Below are positions 8,809-18,767 of a stretch of 64,000 nt of DNA, one piece after another. The translations under genes and the position numbers were made by a program. The stretch covers positions 435,231-499,230 of the forward strand of contig WMKK01000007.1 in assembly GCA_012295225.1 (NCBI GenBank). Reading direction: 5' to 3'. Numbering within the stretch: position 1 is the first letter of the stretch; every line of letters begins with the position of its first letter. The notes under the pieces were generated by a model that searched no databases, was not told where the DNA came from, and saw only the letters and a list, made by a program, of their open reading frames with translations. Origin of the DNA: Ostreococcus mediterraneus (lineage: Eukaryota > Chlorophyta > Mamiellophyceae > Mamiellales > Bathycoccaceae).

Positions 8809-8813
8809 TGTAA
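8809..8813 (+). terminator. TGTAA 3'-end signal
   Basis: TGTAA lies 31 nt after the stop codon of the 221-residue protein. It fits the chlorophyte polyadenylation signal. Confidence 0.55.
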
Positions 8814-8834
8814 AAATATCATCAAAACAAGTGT

Positions 8835-11327
8835 CTAATGCGCACGAAGACGCCGCTTGACGTCGACAGCGTCGCCGTACCAGTGTTCGAATACCCCTAT
8901 GGCGTGGTGGATTATTTCTAATCGCTTCTCGAGCGTAGTAGCTCTGGCTTGGTCTCGCGTGAGCGGAGCGCAACGCGCGTCGGCGCTCGCCTCGGCGTCG
9001 CCTCGCTTACGAAAGACGAACGCGACGCTCACGCGCGGGTCGTTCGGGGAATCAGCCTGACACGCGCTGCCCCAGTGAATAGTGTTTCCGGCCCAAGCGA
9101 GCAACGTACCGGGGTCTACCGGAGCGAGAGGCTTGGCGGAGCCTCTCGGGACTTCGGGCGCGGATTTCATGACATCACCGACGCCGCCGTCCTCGTCATC
9201 CTTCTTGGATACAATATACATGCACCCGTTCGTTTCGGTGACACGATTGAGTGGAAGCCATAAACTCAATATTTGCGTCGAACCGTCTTTGTTCACGGCG
9301 TCTTGGAGGGAATAGTCTCGATGAGGCACGCCAAAGTTGTTGCCGATGTATCGTTTACCAGATGCCGCGGCTTCAAGCTTGAATGCCGCGACGGATGGCT
9401 CGAGCACGCATTCGCCACCAAGCAAAACTTCGGCATGCGCAAATAATATATCAATTACTCGCCACGCGACGTCGGATACGAAAATACACGCTGGAGGCCA
9501 TTGAGCGCTGACGAGCGCTTGTATGCCCAAACGCAGCGCAGACGTTTCGTCGCTCGGGACGATGACTCCGCCCCACACGTAGCCATTTTCGGCAAGTTCA
9601 GGCACGTGCTTGGCCGAGGACTGTGATGATGTTTTAGTAGGCGCTACGACGCCGAGTGCAGAAATGGAGCATCCATGCGCGGCGAGAATGCCGTTCCAAT
9701 AGTCTGCGTCAAAGACATCCGCGCTCGGCGCGGCTTCGGCGTCTCCGAATGCATCCCATGCAGCGTTTCCACCGTCCGCCTCAGGTATCCTCCATACGTT
9801 ATCCGCGTCGTCGTCGTTTTCAGCGACGGCATAATCGAGCACGGACATTACACCGTGCGTATCGCACGCCGCGAGCCGGTATGGAAATTCAGCCGCGGCG
9901 CCGCCTAGCTTGGCTCGAACGCGTGCATCCCACGCCGCGTCCGCCTTGAAAACGTCATCATTCGGCGAAGACATAAAACAGCACACCACATCTTTGCTAT
10001 TTACTTTAGATGCGATATCGTTCCCCGTTCGCGCGCGCTTATCTGGTCGTTCGTCCTCGACGTCTTCAAAAGTCACGTTGGCTGGGTCTCGCAACAATCG
10101 AGCGCGAGTTTCGTCACCGCCAATCATCGACCGCGCGACATCCGCATTCGTCGACGTGAACGCGACCACACCGACATCACTCGTCACGCGGCAGATCTCA
10201 CGCCATATGGTATCGTCATCGACGCCATCGCACGCGGGCCAATGCCCGATGACGGCGTCGTACGCTTCGGCTGACATGCGCTTGGCCGCTTTGACAAACG
10301 ATTCTCTAAACACTCGAATCTCTCCTTCCGCACCCGCGCTTGAAATGTCCACGTCCTCATCGCACTTCGTGCACTCGAGATCAAAGTACTCGATGGATAA
10401 GTTTGTCATCCGTTCGTCGCGTTCGATGACGTCTACGCGCGCTCCCGGGATGTAGCGCCGAATGAACGCCGCTGGAGCGCCGCCCGCACATCCGCACACC
10501 AATACGCGCTTCAACGCCGTCGACCCGGTCATGAGCGCCGACGTCACGTACGTCGCATCTCGCCACGAGTCTAGAGCCTCCCCCAAGGTTTCATTTGGAT
10601 CCTTCTCGGCTTCGACGACGCCATCAGATCCTTGCCACGGGCCGACGACGAGCGCTCGCGTGACGTCGCCCAAATCCCCATCCTCCACTGCCATATCAAT
10701 CACGCTCAGCTCTGCCCCGCCGTCATCGCTCTCGCCAATGTATTCTATGACTTCCACGCTCCAATAGAATCGTCCAGTGTGCGCGTCGACGCCGAGAGGC
10801 GTCACTAACGTCAACGTTTCCACGAGCAACGCGAACCGCCACCGGTCCTCCTCCGGCGCCGCTTCAGACGCCCTCAACACCGGCGCGCTCGCGCTCCCCA
10901 TACCGCTTCGCGAATCGACAAATATCGCTCGTCCACTATCGGCATCCAATTCCACTTGATACCCTTCGTCTTCGAGAAGACCGGCGGCGACGCCCCCGAG
11001 CTCGCTCAACACGAGCAACGCTTCGTCGCCCGCGCGCACATCTTCTTCCGTCGTACCGTCGCCCTCGATCGGCGCCAGCGTGTGCGCGTCGCGAGGCACG
11101 CGCTGGACGGCGCGGAGAAGCGGCACGACCACGCCCGCGCCCACGCACGCGAGCGCCCAGGCGGGGCCGTGGCCGTCCCCGATGTCGAGCTCGAGGAGCG
11201 CAGTGGCGGCTGCGGCGACCTGCAACGCATCGTTCGAGCCTAATTCGCGCGCGATGCCGCGCAAGGTGGCGGTGAGCGACGGCGCGGGTGGCGCACCGTC
11301 GACGTCGCGAGGTGAGGCGGCGGACAT
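8835..11327 (-). CDS. Methyltransferase-like domain fused to a PhyH-type Fe(II)/2-oxoglutarate oxygenase
   Basis: The protein has 830 residues. The N-terminal 110 residues are helical and unrecognised. A Rossmann domain follows (about 265-400), with VLVCGCAGGAPAAF, the acidic strand end VDVIERDER and a later AYDAVIGHWPACDG, resembling spermidine-synthase or other class I methyltransferase folds. A middle section (about 430-640) is unassigned. The C-terminal part (about 655-790) is a phytanoyl-CoA-hydroxylase-like oxygenase. It has the iron ligands H-x-D in VPHRDYSLQD and the distal His in NTIHWGS, LWLPLN before them, and the 2-oxoglutarate Arg in RVSVAFVF. Both domains look intact at the residues that can be checked. 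The substrate is unknown. The fusion may modify a protein or small molecule in two steps, which is inference. Confidence 0.8.
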   Translation of the reverse strand: MSAASPRDVDGAPPAPSLTATLRGIARELGSNDALQVAAAATALLELDIGDGHGPAWALACVGAGVVVPLLRAVQRVPRDAHTLAPIEGDGTTEEDVRAGDEALLVLSELGGVAAGLLEDEGYQVELDADSGRAIFVDSRSGMGSASAPVLRASEAAPEEDRWRFALLVETLTLVTPLGVDAHTGRFYWSVEVIEYIGESDDGGAELSVIDMAVEDGDLGDVTRALVVGPWQGSDGVVEAEKDPNETLGEALDSWRDATYVTSALMTGSTALKRVLVCGCAGGAPAAFIRRYIPGARVDVIERDERMTNLSIEYFDLECTKCDEDVDISSAGAEGEIRVFRESFVKAAKRMSAEAYDAVIGHWPACDGVDDDTIWREICRVTSDVGVVAFTSTNADVARSMIGGDETRARLLRDPANVTFEDVEDERPDKRARTGNDIASKVNSKDVVCCFMSSPNDDVFKADAAWDARVRAKLGGAAAEFPYRLAACDTHGVMSVLDYAVAENDDDADNVWRIPEADGGNAAWDAFGDAEAAPSADVFDADYWNGILAAHGCSISALGVVAPTKTSSQSSAKHVPELAENGYVWGGVIVPSDETSALRLGIQALVSAQWPPACIFVSDVAWRVIDILFAHAEVLLGGECVLEPSVAAFKLEAAASGKRYIGNNFGVPHRDYSLQDAVNKDGSTQILSLWLPLNRVTETNGCMYIVSKKDDEDGGVGDVMKSAPEVPRGSAKPLAPVDPGTLLAWAGNTIHWGSACQADSPNDPRVSVAFVFRKRGDAEASADARCAPLTRDQARATTLEKRLEIIHHAIGVFEHWYGDAVDVKRRLRAH

Positions 11328-11472
11328 GGCGGCGCGCGCGCGCGTGGTGCGTTGTGGCGCGCCCGAGGTGAGGAGGAACTTCTCTAAACTAAACTACCGC
11401 GTGGGATTACATGGCGCCGTGATACGACGGTGCGCGCGCGAACGGCGCGACGCATCGGCGCGACGCTACACG

Positions 11473-13218
11473 TTAAAATATACGCCACCAAACGACGAGA
11501 TGTTGGGAGGGGATAACAGGCACGAGGGCTTCGAAATGTCCCGGATGGTGCTTGAGGCAAATGGCTGGAATGTGGCCGACCGAGCGGCAGGGCTCTTGGC
11601 TCGTGCATTGTCGAGCCCTCGATACATCCATGAGGCTCAGCGTGTACTCGGTACTTGTCTTGTAGCTTCGCCATTGGACGGTTTTCCTGCCCCAGTGGAG
11701 CTCGCCGTCGGCATAGTATTTGCCAAGTTGCTTCGCCGGGCGGTCGATGCCTGCTGGAAGCGGCGGCAAAGCGACAAAGAATGGTGACTTTGCAGCGGCA
11801 TTCACGTCTTCGGTGGCCTCTACAACCACGATGGCGATGTTTTTCATCGTCGCAATGGCGACGAGCTCGGAATCTGTGCACCAGAAACGAGTCCATTTGG
11901 ACGTCGCCGCGTATGGAGCGGCGTCCTTGCGCATCGTGGAGATGTACTTGGCAAAACGTTTCTGTTCACTCGCGCGACGTAAAGATCCTTGGCGTAAATA
12001 CTCGCGACCTTCGTTACCAGAGAGTAGTAAATCGTACAATTTTGCCAATTCTTTCTCAGAAGCACGCTTTTGACACCGTACGAGGCCGTCGCACAACATC
12101 TTTCGGACGCCTTGCCATCCTTCGCCGTTCCCGTCTCGTTTCCAAAGCCCCACCTTGGCGAGCGCTTCTAATCCGTGCGCGATCGAACGGAATCCACAAT
12201 TACCATCTTCAACAACGCTTTGTACGCGCAATGCCAGGCGCTGCGTTTGCATTGACCAGTGCAGATCTGCATAGAATTTCATCTTCGGCGTCGGTGACGG
12301 CGCTTTAAATTCACCAATAATAACCAACTCGCTATCGCTGTCATCATCATCATCCGTGCTCGATCCGGCAGCATGCATATCTGAATCACTCGCATCACGT
12401 TCGTCTTCGTCATCCACAATCGCGTGCCGCATCGACGCTGGCGTCGCCGCGGCGAATCGTTCATCCACATCCATCGCCGTCGGAGTCTTTGCGTCCGCGA
12501 CGACATCTTCAACCGTCACCCGCGCGCCGCGAGGCTGCATCACCCGCGGCAGCGCCCCGACGAGCACTTGATGCAACACCGCCGTCGCTAACGCTGGTGT
12601 GTGTCGTCCTCGACTAAAAATCACCCCGAATATAGACGCAGGCGACGTGGCAGAATCATTCGCGTCCGCGCCCGCAAACTTTGCGCGGTAGCTCTCCAAC
12701 AACGCTCCCACGAGCACACCCACCGTGCGATCGCCGCACACGCTTTCGAGCACCGCATACGCCGCGTGATGATCATCATTCTCCATAAATTCAACCGCAC
12801 ACTTGAACGCGCGCGAGCGGTAGAGATAACTCATCATTTCTTTCGTGACTTCAAGAAAACCAACCAACGCACCATCGCGCGCGCACGCTTCAGACTCAAA
12901 TGCCCCACGCAGGATGGTTGATCTCGCGAGATCGAAGCCGAGATTGGTAAATAACACCTTCGTGGCGCGTTTGACGGTGGACAGCGCGTTGGCGGCGTGC
13001 GCGTCGTGGACAGCACCGTGCTTTTCAAAGACGCGAGACGCGCGCGCGCACGCTCTGGCGACGGCGCGCGCGAGCCTTCGCTCATCGTTTGACGCGCGGG
13101 GCGTGCGCAAGCGAGGCGTGCGCGAGCGCGGGGCGAACGCTTTAGGGGTGGTGTATTCGCACGCGCCAGTGTCGGTGTCGACGACCCATGTCTTGAAAGG
13201 AGAGCGTCGCGCGCTCAT
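11473..13218 (-). CDS. OTU-domain cysteine protease (probable deubiquitinase)
   Basis: From MSARRSPFKT the protein has 581 residues; an ATG 17 codons upstream (13269) is also possible. The N-terminal 300 residues are mostly helical with no known domain and end in an acidic, Ser/Asp-rich linker. The C-terminal OTU domain starts with the catalytic Asp-Cys motif VVEDGNCGFRSIA (about residue 335) and ends with the catalytic His in PGHFEALVP (about 560). OTU proteases remove ubiquitin or related chains. The GNCGFR spelling is the variant common in plant OTU proteins. The substrate and chain preference are unknown. It is followed by the methyltransferase/oxygenase gene on the same strand after 145 bp. 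Confidence 0.85.
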   Translation of the reverse strand: MSARRSPFKTWVVDTDTGACEYTTPKAFAPRSRTPRLRTPRASNDERRLARAVARACARASRVFEKHGAVHDAHAANALSTVKRATKVLFTNLGFDLARSTILRGAFESEACARDGALVGFLEVTKEMMSYLYRSRAFKCAVEFMENDDHHAAYAVLESVCGDRTVGVLVGALLESYRAKFAGADANDSATSPASIFGVIFSRGRHTPALATAVLHQVLVGALPRVMQPRGARVTVEDVVADAKTPTAMDVDERFAAATPASMRHAIVDDEDERDASDSDMHAAGSSTDDDDDSDSELVIIGEFKAPSPTPKMKFYADLHWSMQTQRLALRVQSVVEDGNCGFRSIAHGLEALAKVGLWKRDGNGEGWQGVRKMLCDGLVRCQKRASEKELAKLYDLLLSGNEGREYLRQGSLRRASEQKRFAKYISTMRKDAAPYAATSKWTRFWCTDSELVAIATMKNIAIVVVEATEDVNAAAKSPFFVALPPLPAGIDRPAKQLGKYYADGELHWGRKTVQWRSYKTSTEYTLSLMDVSRARQCTSQEPCRSVGHIPAICLKHHPGHFEALVPVIPSQHLVVWWRIF

Positions 13219-13337
13219 GGCGCCGCGTCGAAGACTGCCGTCGAGCGGCGGACGGGCTCGACAATTCATCGAGTCTACGATACTGCTATGAATATTGAAC
13301 TGCTAAGCTTGAGAGACATTGATGGTGTCTGATGCGT

Positions 13338-15422
13338 CTACGTTGAACTCTTTTGTGCGCTCGCGACGACGTAGATGTCGTGAGCTGTGTAGTCGACGTC
13401 ACACGTCATGTCTGTGGTGAGTAACAACTTGAGCGCGATGGAGTTCTTGGCGGCAATCTTCTGCGCCACTGCGGCTTCTGGTGCGAGTTTCAAACGCACG
13501 GTTTCATTTATGGTTGACGCTGCTGGTTTAGTAAGCAAAGTACTGATCGTGCGCACTTCAGTGAGGAACATTTGAGCCACGCGCGCGAGCGTATCCACCT
13601 TTGATTCGTCCTTTGGACCTTCGGCGGCGAAATGCTCCATGTTCGCATCGATGCTTGCCATGTAATCGCCGTACAATAAAACAGGTGGTAACTCAACCGA
13701 TTGAAATGTCCCGAATCGTTGCCAAAAGCGCAAGTCTTCGCCGCTGAATGCGGTTTCGCATCGTCTAATTTTACCGCATTCCGCCAACGCGGCAAACATA
13801 AAGCGCAATCCGTGAAACATGGACATTTTGATTTGTGCCGCCGCGAGATTGTACTGCGCATCGATGCGGTGTTGCGGCGGCGCCAACATTGCCTGACGCT
13901 TTATCATAATCATGCTGATTTGCTGCAAATGCCCCATGTAGTAGTACAACATAGGGAATTCGTGAGGAAGGTATAAATCGAGCGAAAAGCCGAGCTCGAG
14001 ATGCCGTCTTTGCAGGTACGCCGCCAAGTTTTCCGCCCAGGCGATGTGCGGCGAGCTTAAACCTTGAAATCCTTGCTCATTTTCAAAGGCTGAAAAATCA
14101 TGCGCGACATCGAGCGTATCGCACGCGAGCTGTAAGTGACTCATCTCGCCTAAAATTCGCCTGAGCACGCGGCGAAGGCGCGTCCGGTTGACGCAAAACG
14201 ACCGGATCAAAATAGACACCGGTTGTTCGCACTCAGCCATGAATGATTCTAACGCGTTCGCGTCGAGCGATGGGATTTTTTTGCCGACGAAATTCCACAC
14301 CGAGTGCAAGACGACATCACCAAATGACCAACCGCACAATTGCTTTTCGTAGAGCAACTCCGCCGCCGCGAGCGAGAGCGCCACCGTCCCCGCGCGTCGC
14401 GCATGCAAGGCCTCCATGATACGGATAACCTCATCGATCGTCGGTGGCGTCTTTTGCGAGCGAAATTGAAATACTTGAGCGGCGACGATCACGTCGTCTA
14501 CTTCTTTTTCGAAGAAATTAAACGCCGCTCTGACGCTGAGAAACGTGACGTCTCTCGGTGGCACTCCGCCCAACCTATGCAAACTTATCTCTTGCGAAAA
14601 GCTCCCGGCATTTGGATCCCAATCCAACGCATCTTCATCACTTATGGCGTCGTAATAGTCGCGCATCGTCGCCAAGCACGCCTTGACGCGAGTGACGTGC
14701 TCGGCTAAATCATTCAAGACGCCGCTCGACCCAGAACCCACCGCGCGCGTAGCCACCTTCATCAACTCATGATGCGCCCTTCTAAACTCTAATCTCGCCT
14801 TCAACGCGCGTCTAACATCATCACTCATACTTGTTACATCATCATTCACCACATCGAGCGCGCGAGAGAGGCCAATCAACACCTCATCATCCTCGGATTC
14901 ACGTTCGCCCGCGTGCGGCGCCGACGGCTCGCCAAAGTCGTGCATCACAAAATCCTCCTCTTCGTACACATCCCCCACGCGCACGACGTGCTTCACAGTC
15001 CATACGCTCCCTACTAACGCCTTTACGTACGCACGCAGGACGACGTTCACGCCAACGTCACCATCGACGTCGAAACGCTCGCGAGCCGCGACGTACGCGT
15101 TGCTCAGCGTCGTCGTCGCCGACGCGCTTCCGGCACGAAACGTCCCTTCACACGCCAACAACGCGTCGAACACCCGCACCAGGGCGTCGTCGCATGGAGC
15201 ATCGATCGGTGCGCGTCCTCGAGCGATGAGCGCGTCGAGCGTGAGGGCGTCCGCGGTGGTACGAGCGCCGGCATCCATTTTCACATCGCCCACCTCCAGG
15301 GCGCTCATGGCATCAAAGAGCGCAAAGCCTTCATCGGCAATGAGCTGCCCGGACGCGAGCGTCGGGGAGAGCTCGAGGAGGACAGCTTCGAGGTCTATCG
15401 CGCCGTCCGCGTCAGCAGTCAT
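13338..15422 (-). CDS. NAA35: NAA35/MAK10, auxiliary subunit of the NatC N-terminal acetyltransferase
   Basis: From MTADADGAIDLEAV the protein has 694 residues; an in-frame ATG at 15533 would add 37 residues that look unlike the family. The N-terminal region carries the family hallmark FALFDAMSALEV followed by VKMDAG, very close to the LFEAMSAIEMMDPKMDAG stretch of animal NAA35. Further family-like segments include LAFVIRSF-type helices in the middle and LYYYMGHLQQISMIMIKRQ. NAA35 anchors NAA30 and NAA38 and helps place NatC on the ribosome, where it acetylates nascent chains starting with Met plus a hydrophobic residue. No other NatC gene is in the window. Length is near the usual 700-730 residues. 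Confidence 0.9.
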   Translation of the reverse strand: MTADADGAIDLEAVLLELSPTLASGQLIADEGFALFDAMSALEVGDVKMDAGARTTADALTLDALIARGRAPIDAPCDDALVRVFDALLACEGTFRAGSASATTTLSNAYVAARERFDVDGDVGVNVVLRAYVKALVGSVWTVKHVVRVGDVYEEEDFVMHDFGEPSAPHAGERESEDDEVLIGLSRALDVVNDDVTSMSDDVRRALKARLEFRRAHHELMKVATRAVGSGSSGVLNDLAEHVTRVKACLATMRDYYDAISDEDALDWDPNAGSFSQEISLHRLGGVPPRDVTFLSVRAAFNFFEKEVDDVIVAAQVFQFRSQKTPPTIDEVIRIMEALHARRAGTVALSLAAAELLYEKQLCGWSFGDVVLHSVWNFVGKKIPSLDANALESFMAECEQPVSILIRSFCVNRTRLRRVLRRILGEMSHLQLACDTLDVAHDFSAFENEQGFQGLSSPHIAWAENLAAYLQRRHLELGFSLDLYLPHEFPMLYYYMGHLQQISMIMIKRQAMLAPPQHRIDAQYNLAAAQIKMSMFHGLRFMFAALAECGKIRRCETAFSGEDLRFWQRFGTFQSVELPPVLLYGDYMASIDANMEHFAAEGPKDESKVDTLARVAQMFLTEVRTISTLLTKPAASTINETVRLKLAPEAAVAQKIAAKNSIALKLLLTTDMTCDVDYTAHDIYVVASAQKSST

Positions 15423-15687
15423 GGTCTCGCGCGATGCGAAGACGTTCGCGAGTGCGACTGTGTGGCTCGCGCACGGGACGAGCGAGCGCGAGCCGACGAC
15501 ACGTATCCATCGATGTTCGCGCGCATTCGACATTCTCGCGTGACGTTATCATTACAAAATAGAGTACCCGAATAAATGTGCACGCAGATAGCGACGCGTT
15601 GGTGAGATGGCGACAATAAAGCTGTCGCGTGAAAAGGTATCGTCGGGGCGAAGCACGAACGCCGGATATCAAAACATCTTGACTGTT

Positions 15688-16692
15688 TTACGCCAAAACA
15701 GCCAAGGCAGCGGTGGCGAGCATGGCGATTAAGCTCACCTTGGTGACTGCCGCGAAACTCGTGGTGGAGGTGGTACCTGCGGCCAAAATTTCGGCAATGG
15801 TTGGGATGCAGCCGCCGTGCGGGGCGCGGCACTTCCAGTCGCTCACGTCGTACGACTTGACCCATGACGACGGGGTCGACGAATAGTTGCCAATTGCGTA
15901 AAGTTCCGTCGGCGTGCCGTAGTTCAAACCATCCGCATCGAAACATGGGCAATCACGCATGTACGTGTACGTGGAGCCGCCAAACGTGAGCGAATCTGGC
16001 GATGCAGAACACTTGGAATACAACGTTCGACATTCTGCGACGGTGACCAAACCGCCGTACGTGAGGCTCGAACTCGGCCCATGACAGCCAATCGTAAACG
16101 GCGCATCACGCTGGATGTGATAGTGATACACCGATGTCGATGGCGACTCCGGAGTGTACCCAAAGTGCGCACCACACGCGTCGAGAAGTGGATACTTTCC
16201 CGCGTCTTGATCTTCAAAGCGCCCGTACACGTTGTACGACCCGGCTACGCCAACTTTCGGCGAATGCGTGCCAGAAGCATCCTCAAAGCACTCAAACCCG
16301 CCGTGAAAGTGATAGCTCTCAGTGTGACCACCGCACGATCCGGTCAAGCCGGTGTATTTCGTGCCCGAAATGCTCGGCAACGTCACCCCGCACAGCGCCG
16401 CGACTTTCGCCGTGGCGACGCCCAAATCCAACCCACCGGCGGTGTCATACGCCAGCGACGATGGCGAACAGCCCCAGCCCGCAATGATGGAATCTTGCTG
16501 CGATGAAAACCCAGCCTCGAACGGGCCGTAGATGTGCGCGTTCGTGGCGATCGTCGACCCCACGGCTTCGCTGATTTCATGCGAATAACTGAGCGCCTTC
16601 GATGCGGTCGTCGTGCACCCGACGTCGCTGCGAAGCGCAGCGGCGACGACGCCCGAGCCCGTGGATCCAGTGGGATTCGAACATAATGCCAT
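15688..16692 (-). CDS. YHYH-domain protein with a GPI-like C-terminus
   Basis: The protein has 334 residues. It carries the YHYH motif (SVYHYHIQRDAPF, about residue 188) within a Cys-rich domain and an earlier SYHFHGGFECF. The C-terminus is a small-residue stretch (AAGTTSTTSF) followed by a hydrophobic tail, as in GPI-anchored proteins. Many cysteines point to a secreted or surface protein. Oddly, the N-terminus MALCSNPTGSTGSG shows no signal peptide, so the real start may be on an upstream exon that was not found, or targeting is unusual. YHYH proteins are found in bacteria, algae and marine protists, and their function is not established. Confidence 0.75.
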   Translation of the reverse strand: MALCSNPTGSTGSGVVAAALRSDVGCTTTASKALSYSHEISEAVGSTIATNAHIYGPFEAGFSSQQDSIIAGWGCSPSSLAYDTAGGLDLGVATAKVAALCGVTLPSISGTKYTGLTGSCGGHTESYHFHGGFECFEDASGTHSPKVGVAGSYNVYGRFEDQDAGKYPLLDACGAHFGYTPESPSTSVYHYHIQRDAPFTIGCHGPSSSLTYGGLVTVAECRTLYSKCSASPDSLTFGGSTYTYMRDCPCFDADGLNYGTPTELYAIGNYSSTPSSWVKSYDVSDWKCRAPHGGCIPTIAEILAAGTTSTTSFAAVTKVSLIAMLATAALAVLA

Positions 16693-17364
16693 GATGGTTC
16701 AGCGCGTGCGATGGACGGTCGATGCGCGCGCGGCGATGAGTGCGGCGCGCGACACGCCGACCGTTCGTGCTGCGGAACTTTGTTGGAACACCAAGCGTCA
16801 GGGCGCGATCGACGTCGCGCGCGCGCGCTGATGCGTGATCGCACGCGCGTTTGCGCGTACGATGCGTGTGTTCTCGCGATCGGTCGCGCGGCGGGGCGCG
16901 TGCGGCGACCGGGCGCGGCGTCACGGGCGCGAATCGTGCGCGCGCGGGTGTTGCGCGGAGACACGTGGACCGCCAAACTGCAGACACACGTGGGCGCGCG
17001 CGCGCGATGGGCTGCAGAGCGGGACGGCGTCGTTTCTGCGCGCGGGAAGCGTGATGGGATGGATGCGCGAGGGCGTGGGGCGCGTGTGCGCACCATGCGC
17101 GCGCGTTCGGTGACGATGCGATGACGCGTCGGGGGCGTCGCGTGAGTCACGCGTGAGTCATCGAGCGCGTTTTCTGTGAAGCAAAAGAATATCAATACAA
17201 CCTTTGCTATGGTGTTTTTGTTTTTGTGTGTTGAACGCGCGCGCGTATGCACGCACACGCTCGAAATCTAACCACGTGACGCTATTGCCTATCTCTCTCG
17301 ATAAAGTCACGGAAATCCCACGGACGCTCTCGTCCCTCCCAAAGTCTCTCTGCGCCCCCGGCGC
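16693..17364. other. Interval of 672 bp without a supported gene
   Basis: The left part is very rich in CGCG words and has several overlapping Arg-rich frames that look like chance frames. The right part (17160-17250) is AT-richer and carries T-runs, probably the 3' region of uS19. A first exon of the YHYH gene could be hidden here, but none with an in-frame join and a signal peptide was found. Confidence 0.5.
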
Positions 17365-18241
17365 TTACTTCAACGGGATAAACTTGGAACCCGCAGCTAA
17401 ACCAGCGCGACCGTGCGAAACCGGACGGTACGTGATGGCGTATTCACCCAAGTAAGAACCAATCATTTCCGGCTTGACTTCAACAGTGTTGAACACCTTG
17501 CCGTTGTACACGCCGACGACAGAGCCAACCATTTCGGGGATGATCGGCATGTTGCGCAAGTGCGTGCGCACGGTTTCCGGCTTCTCCATGCCTTCAACAG
17601 CCGCCTTGGACTTGCGGAGCTTCTTGATCAAGTTCTTGTGCTTGCGAGTCAAGCCATCGCGCTTGAATCTGTACACATAAATCAACGCGCGGGTTAGTAC
17701 TCGCGCTGGGAACCCAACTAGGGCTTTACGCAATGGCGCTGGACGATGGCTCACGCGACGACAACACCCGTCCTCGACGCAAGCACCACACACGCAAACG
17801 CCGCGAACGCCACGAAAACATAACGCATCACATCACAAACACGCACCGTCGGCGAATGCGCGCGTTGAAAAGCGTCACGAGCTTATCATTCTTCATCTCG
17901 AGCAACCCTTCGAGATCGACCCCGCGGTACGAGAACTTCTTGTACGGGTTCTTTTTACGGGGCACGCCCACGAGGGCTTCTTCTTCAGACTGCGCGCGCG
18001 AAAAGAAACGTAAACAAACCATCAGTATCCCCACGCGTGCGTCGAATCCCCCATCGCATCGCCCTCGCGCGCGCGTCGCGACCGCGCGCGCGAATCGATC
18101 TTTCAACAGCGAACCCTAAGCGCGCCAGCATCGCATCCTTCCGCCGCCTCACGCCGCGCATCTCTCGCGCATCTCTCGCGCATCTCGCGACGTCCTCACG
18201 CGAACGAATCATCGCCACGTCTCTCGCGCGTTACGTACCAT
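17365..18241 (-). CDS. RPS15: Cytosolic 40S ribosomal protein uS19 (S15), three exons
   Basis: The exons are 18239-18241, 17847-17989 and 17365-17668, and join to 149 codons plus stop. Exon 1 holds only the ATG, directly followed by the donor GTACGT. Exon 2 starts [13 protein letters not shown] and includes [16 protein letters not shown] and ARIRRR. Exon 3 gives [50 protein letters not shown] and the C-terminal SKFIPLK. This matches eukaryotic S15 over its full length. The donors are GTACGT and GTGCGT. Branch sites are ACTGAT (18021-18026) and the yeast-like TACTAAC (core 17693-17698). The protein sits in the head of the small subunit near the decoding site. The gene is divergent from the DUF1350 gene. 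Confidence 0.95.
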
Positions 18242-18438
18242 GATGAACGTTCGCTGACGGTCGAGCGCGCGCGTCGGAGAGAGGGATCGCGCGCGCGACG
18301 ACCGCGAAGTCCACCAACTTTTGACCTTTGTTTTACCGTAAATGATTTACGACGCATCGCACACGGCGTGAGATGCGTGTGCAATACGTGTTCGGGGGAG
18401 TCCTGGGGGTGGCGTCGAGTCGTGGACCGTGTATCGCA

Positions 18439-18476
18439 TTCGGACATTCGGCGGTTCCAGGCGCCGAATGTCCGAA
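18439..18476. promoter_or_regulatory. Perfect 15-bp inverted repeat made of two copies of the TCGGACATTCGGCG motif
   Basis: TTCGGACATTCGGCG (18439-18453) is followed after eight bases by its exact complement (18462-18476). The right copy contains the ATG of the DUF1350 gene. The left copy, read on the minus strand, also holds an ATGTCCGA. The same 14-mer recurs at 24928 and 25123. A dimeric factor site or initiator element is inferred. Confidence 0.75.
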
Positions 18477-18728
18477 CGCGTCGACTCGATCGACGCCCCC
18501 GCGCCGGCGTCGTCCGTCGACGCGGACGCATTCGTCGACGCGCGCTCCCTCGCGATGGCGCACGCGAGCGTCGGCGTCGTGCGCGCGCGCGCGTACGTGT
18601 CGTCGTCGTCGTCAGCGGCGGCGTCGGTGCGGGTTGGCGGGCGCAGGTCGGGCGCGGTGCGCCGCGCGAGCGACGATGGCGCGGGACCGACGACGTCATC
18701 GGCACCGACGGCGGGCGAAGGGGCGTCT

Positions 18729-18767
<39 letters not shown>

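Noticed and set aside
16668-16688. tRNA-like B-box phrase GTTCGAATCCCAC (minus strand)
   Set aside because: The flanking bases cannot pair into a T-arm, no A-box lies at the right distance, and it is inside the start of the YHYH coding sequence.
16577-17258. Several Arg-rich frames on both strands near the YHYH gene
   Set aside because: They are mutually overlapping, Arg/Ala-rich, lack motifs and fall in CGCG-rich sequence; no splice join to the YHYH gene with a signal peptide was found.
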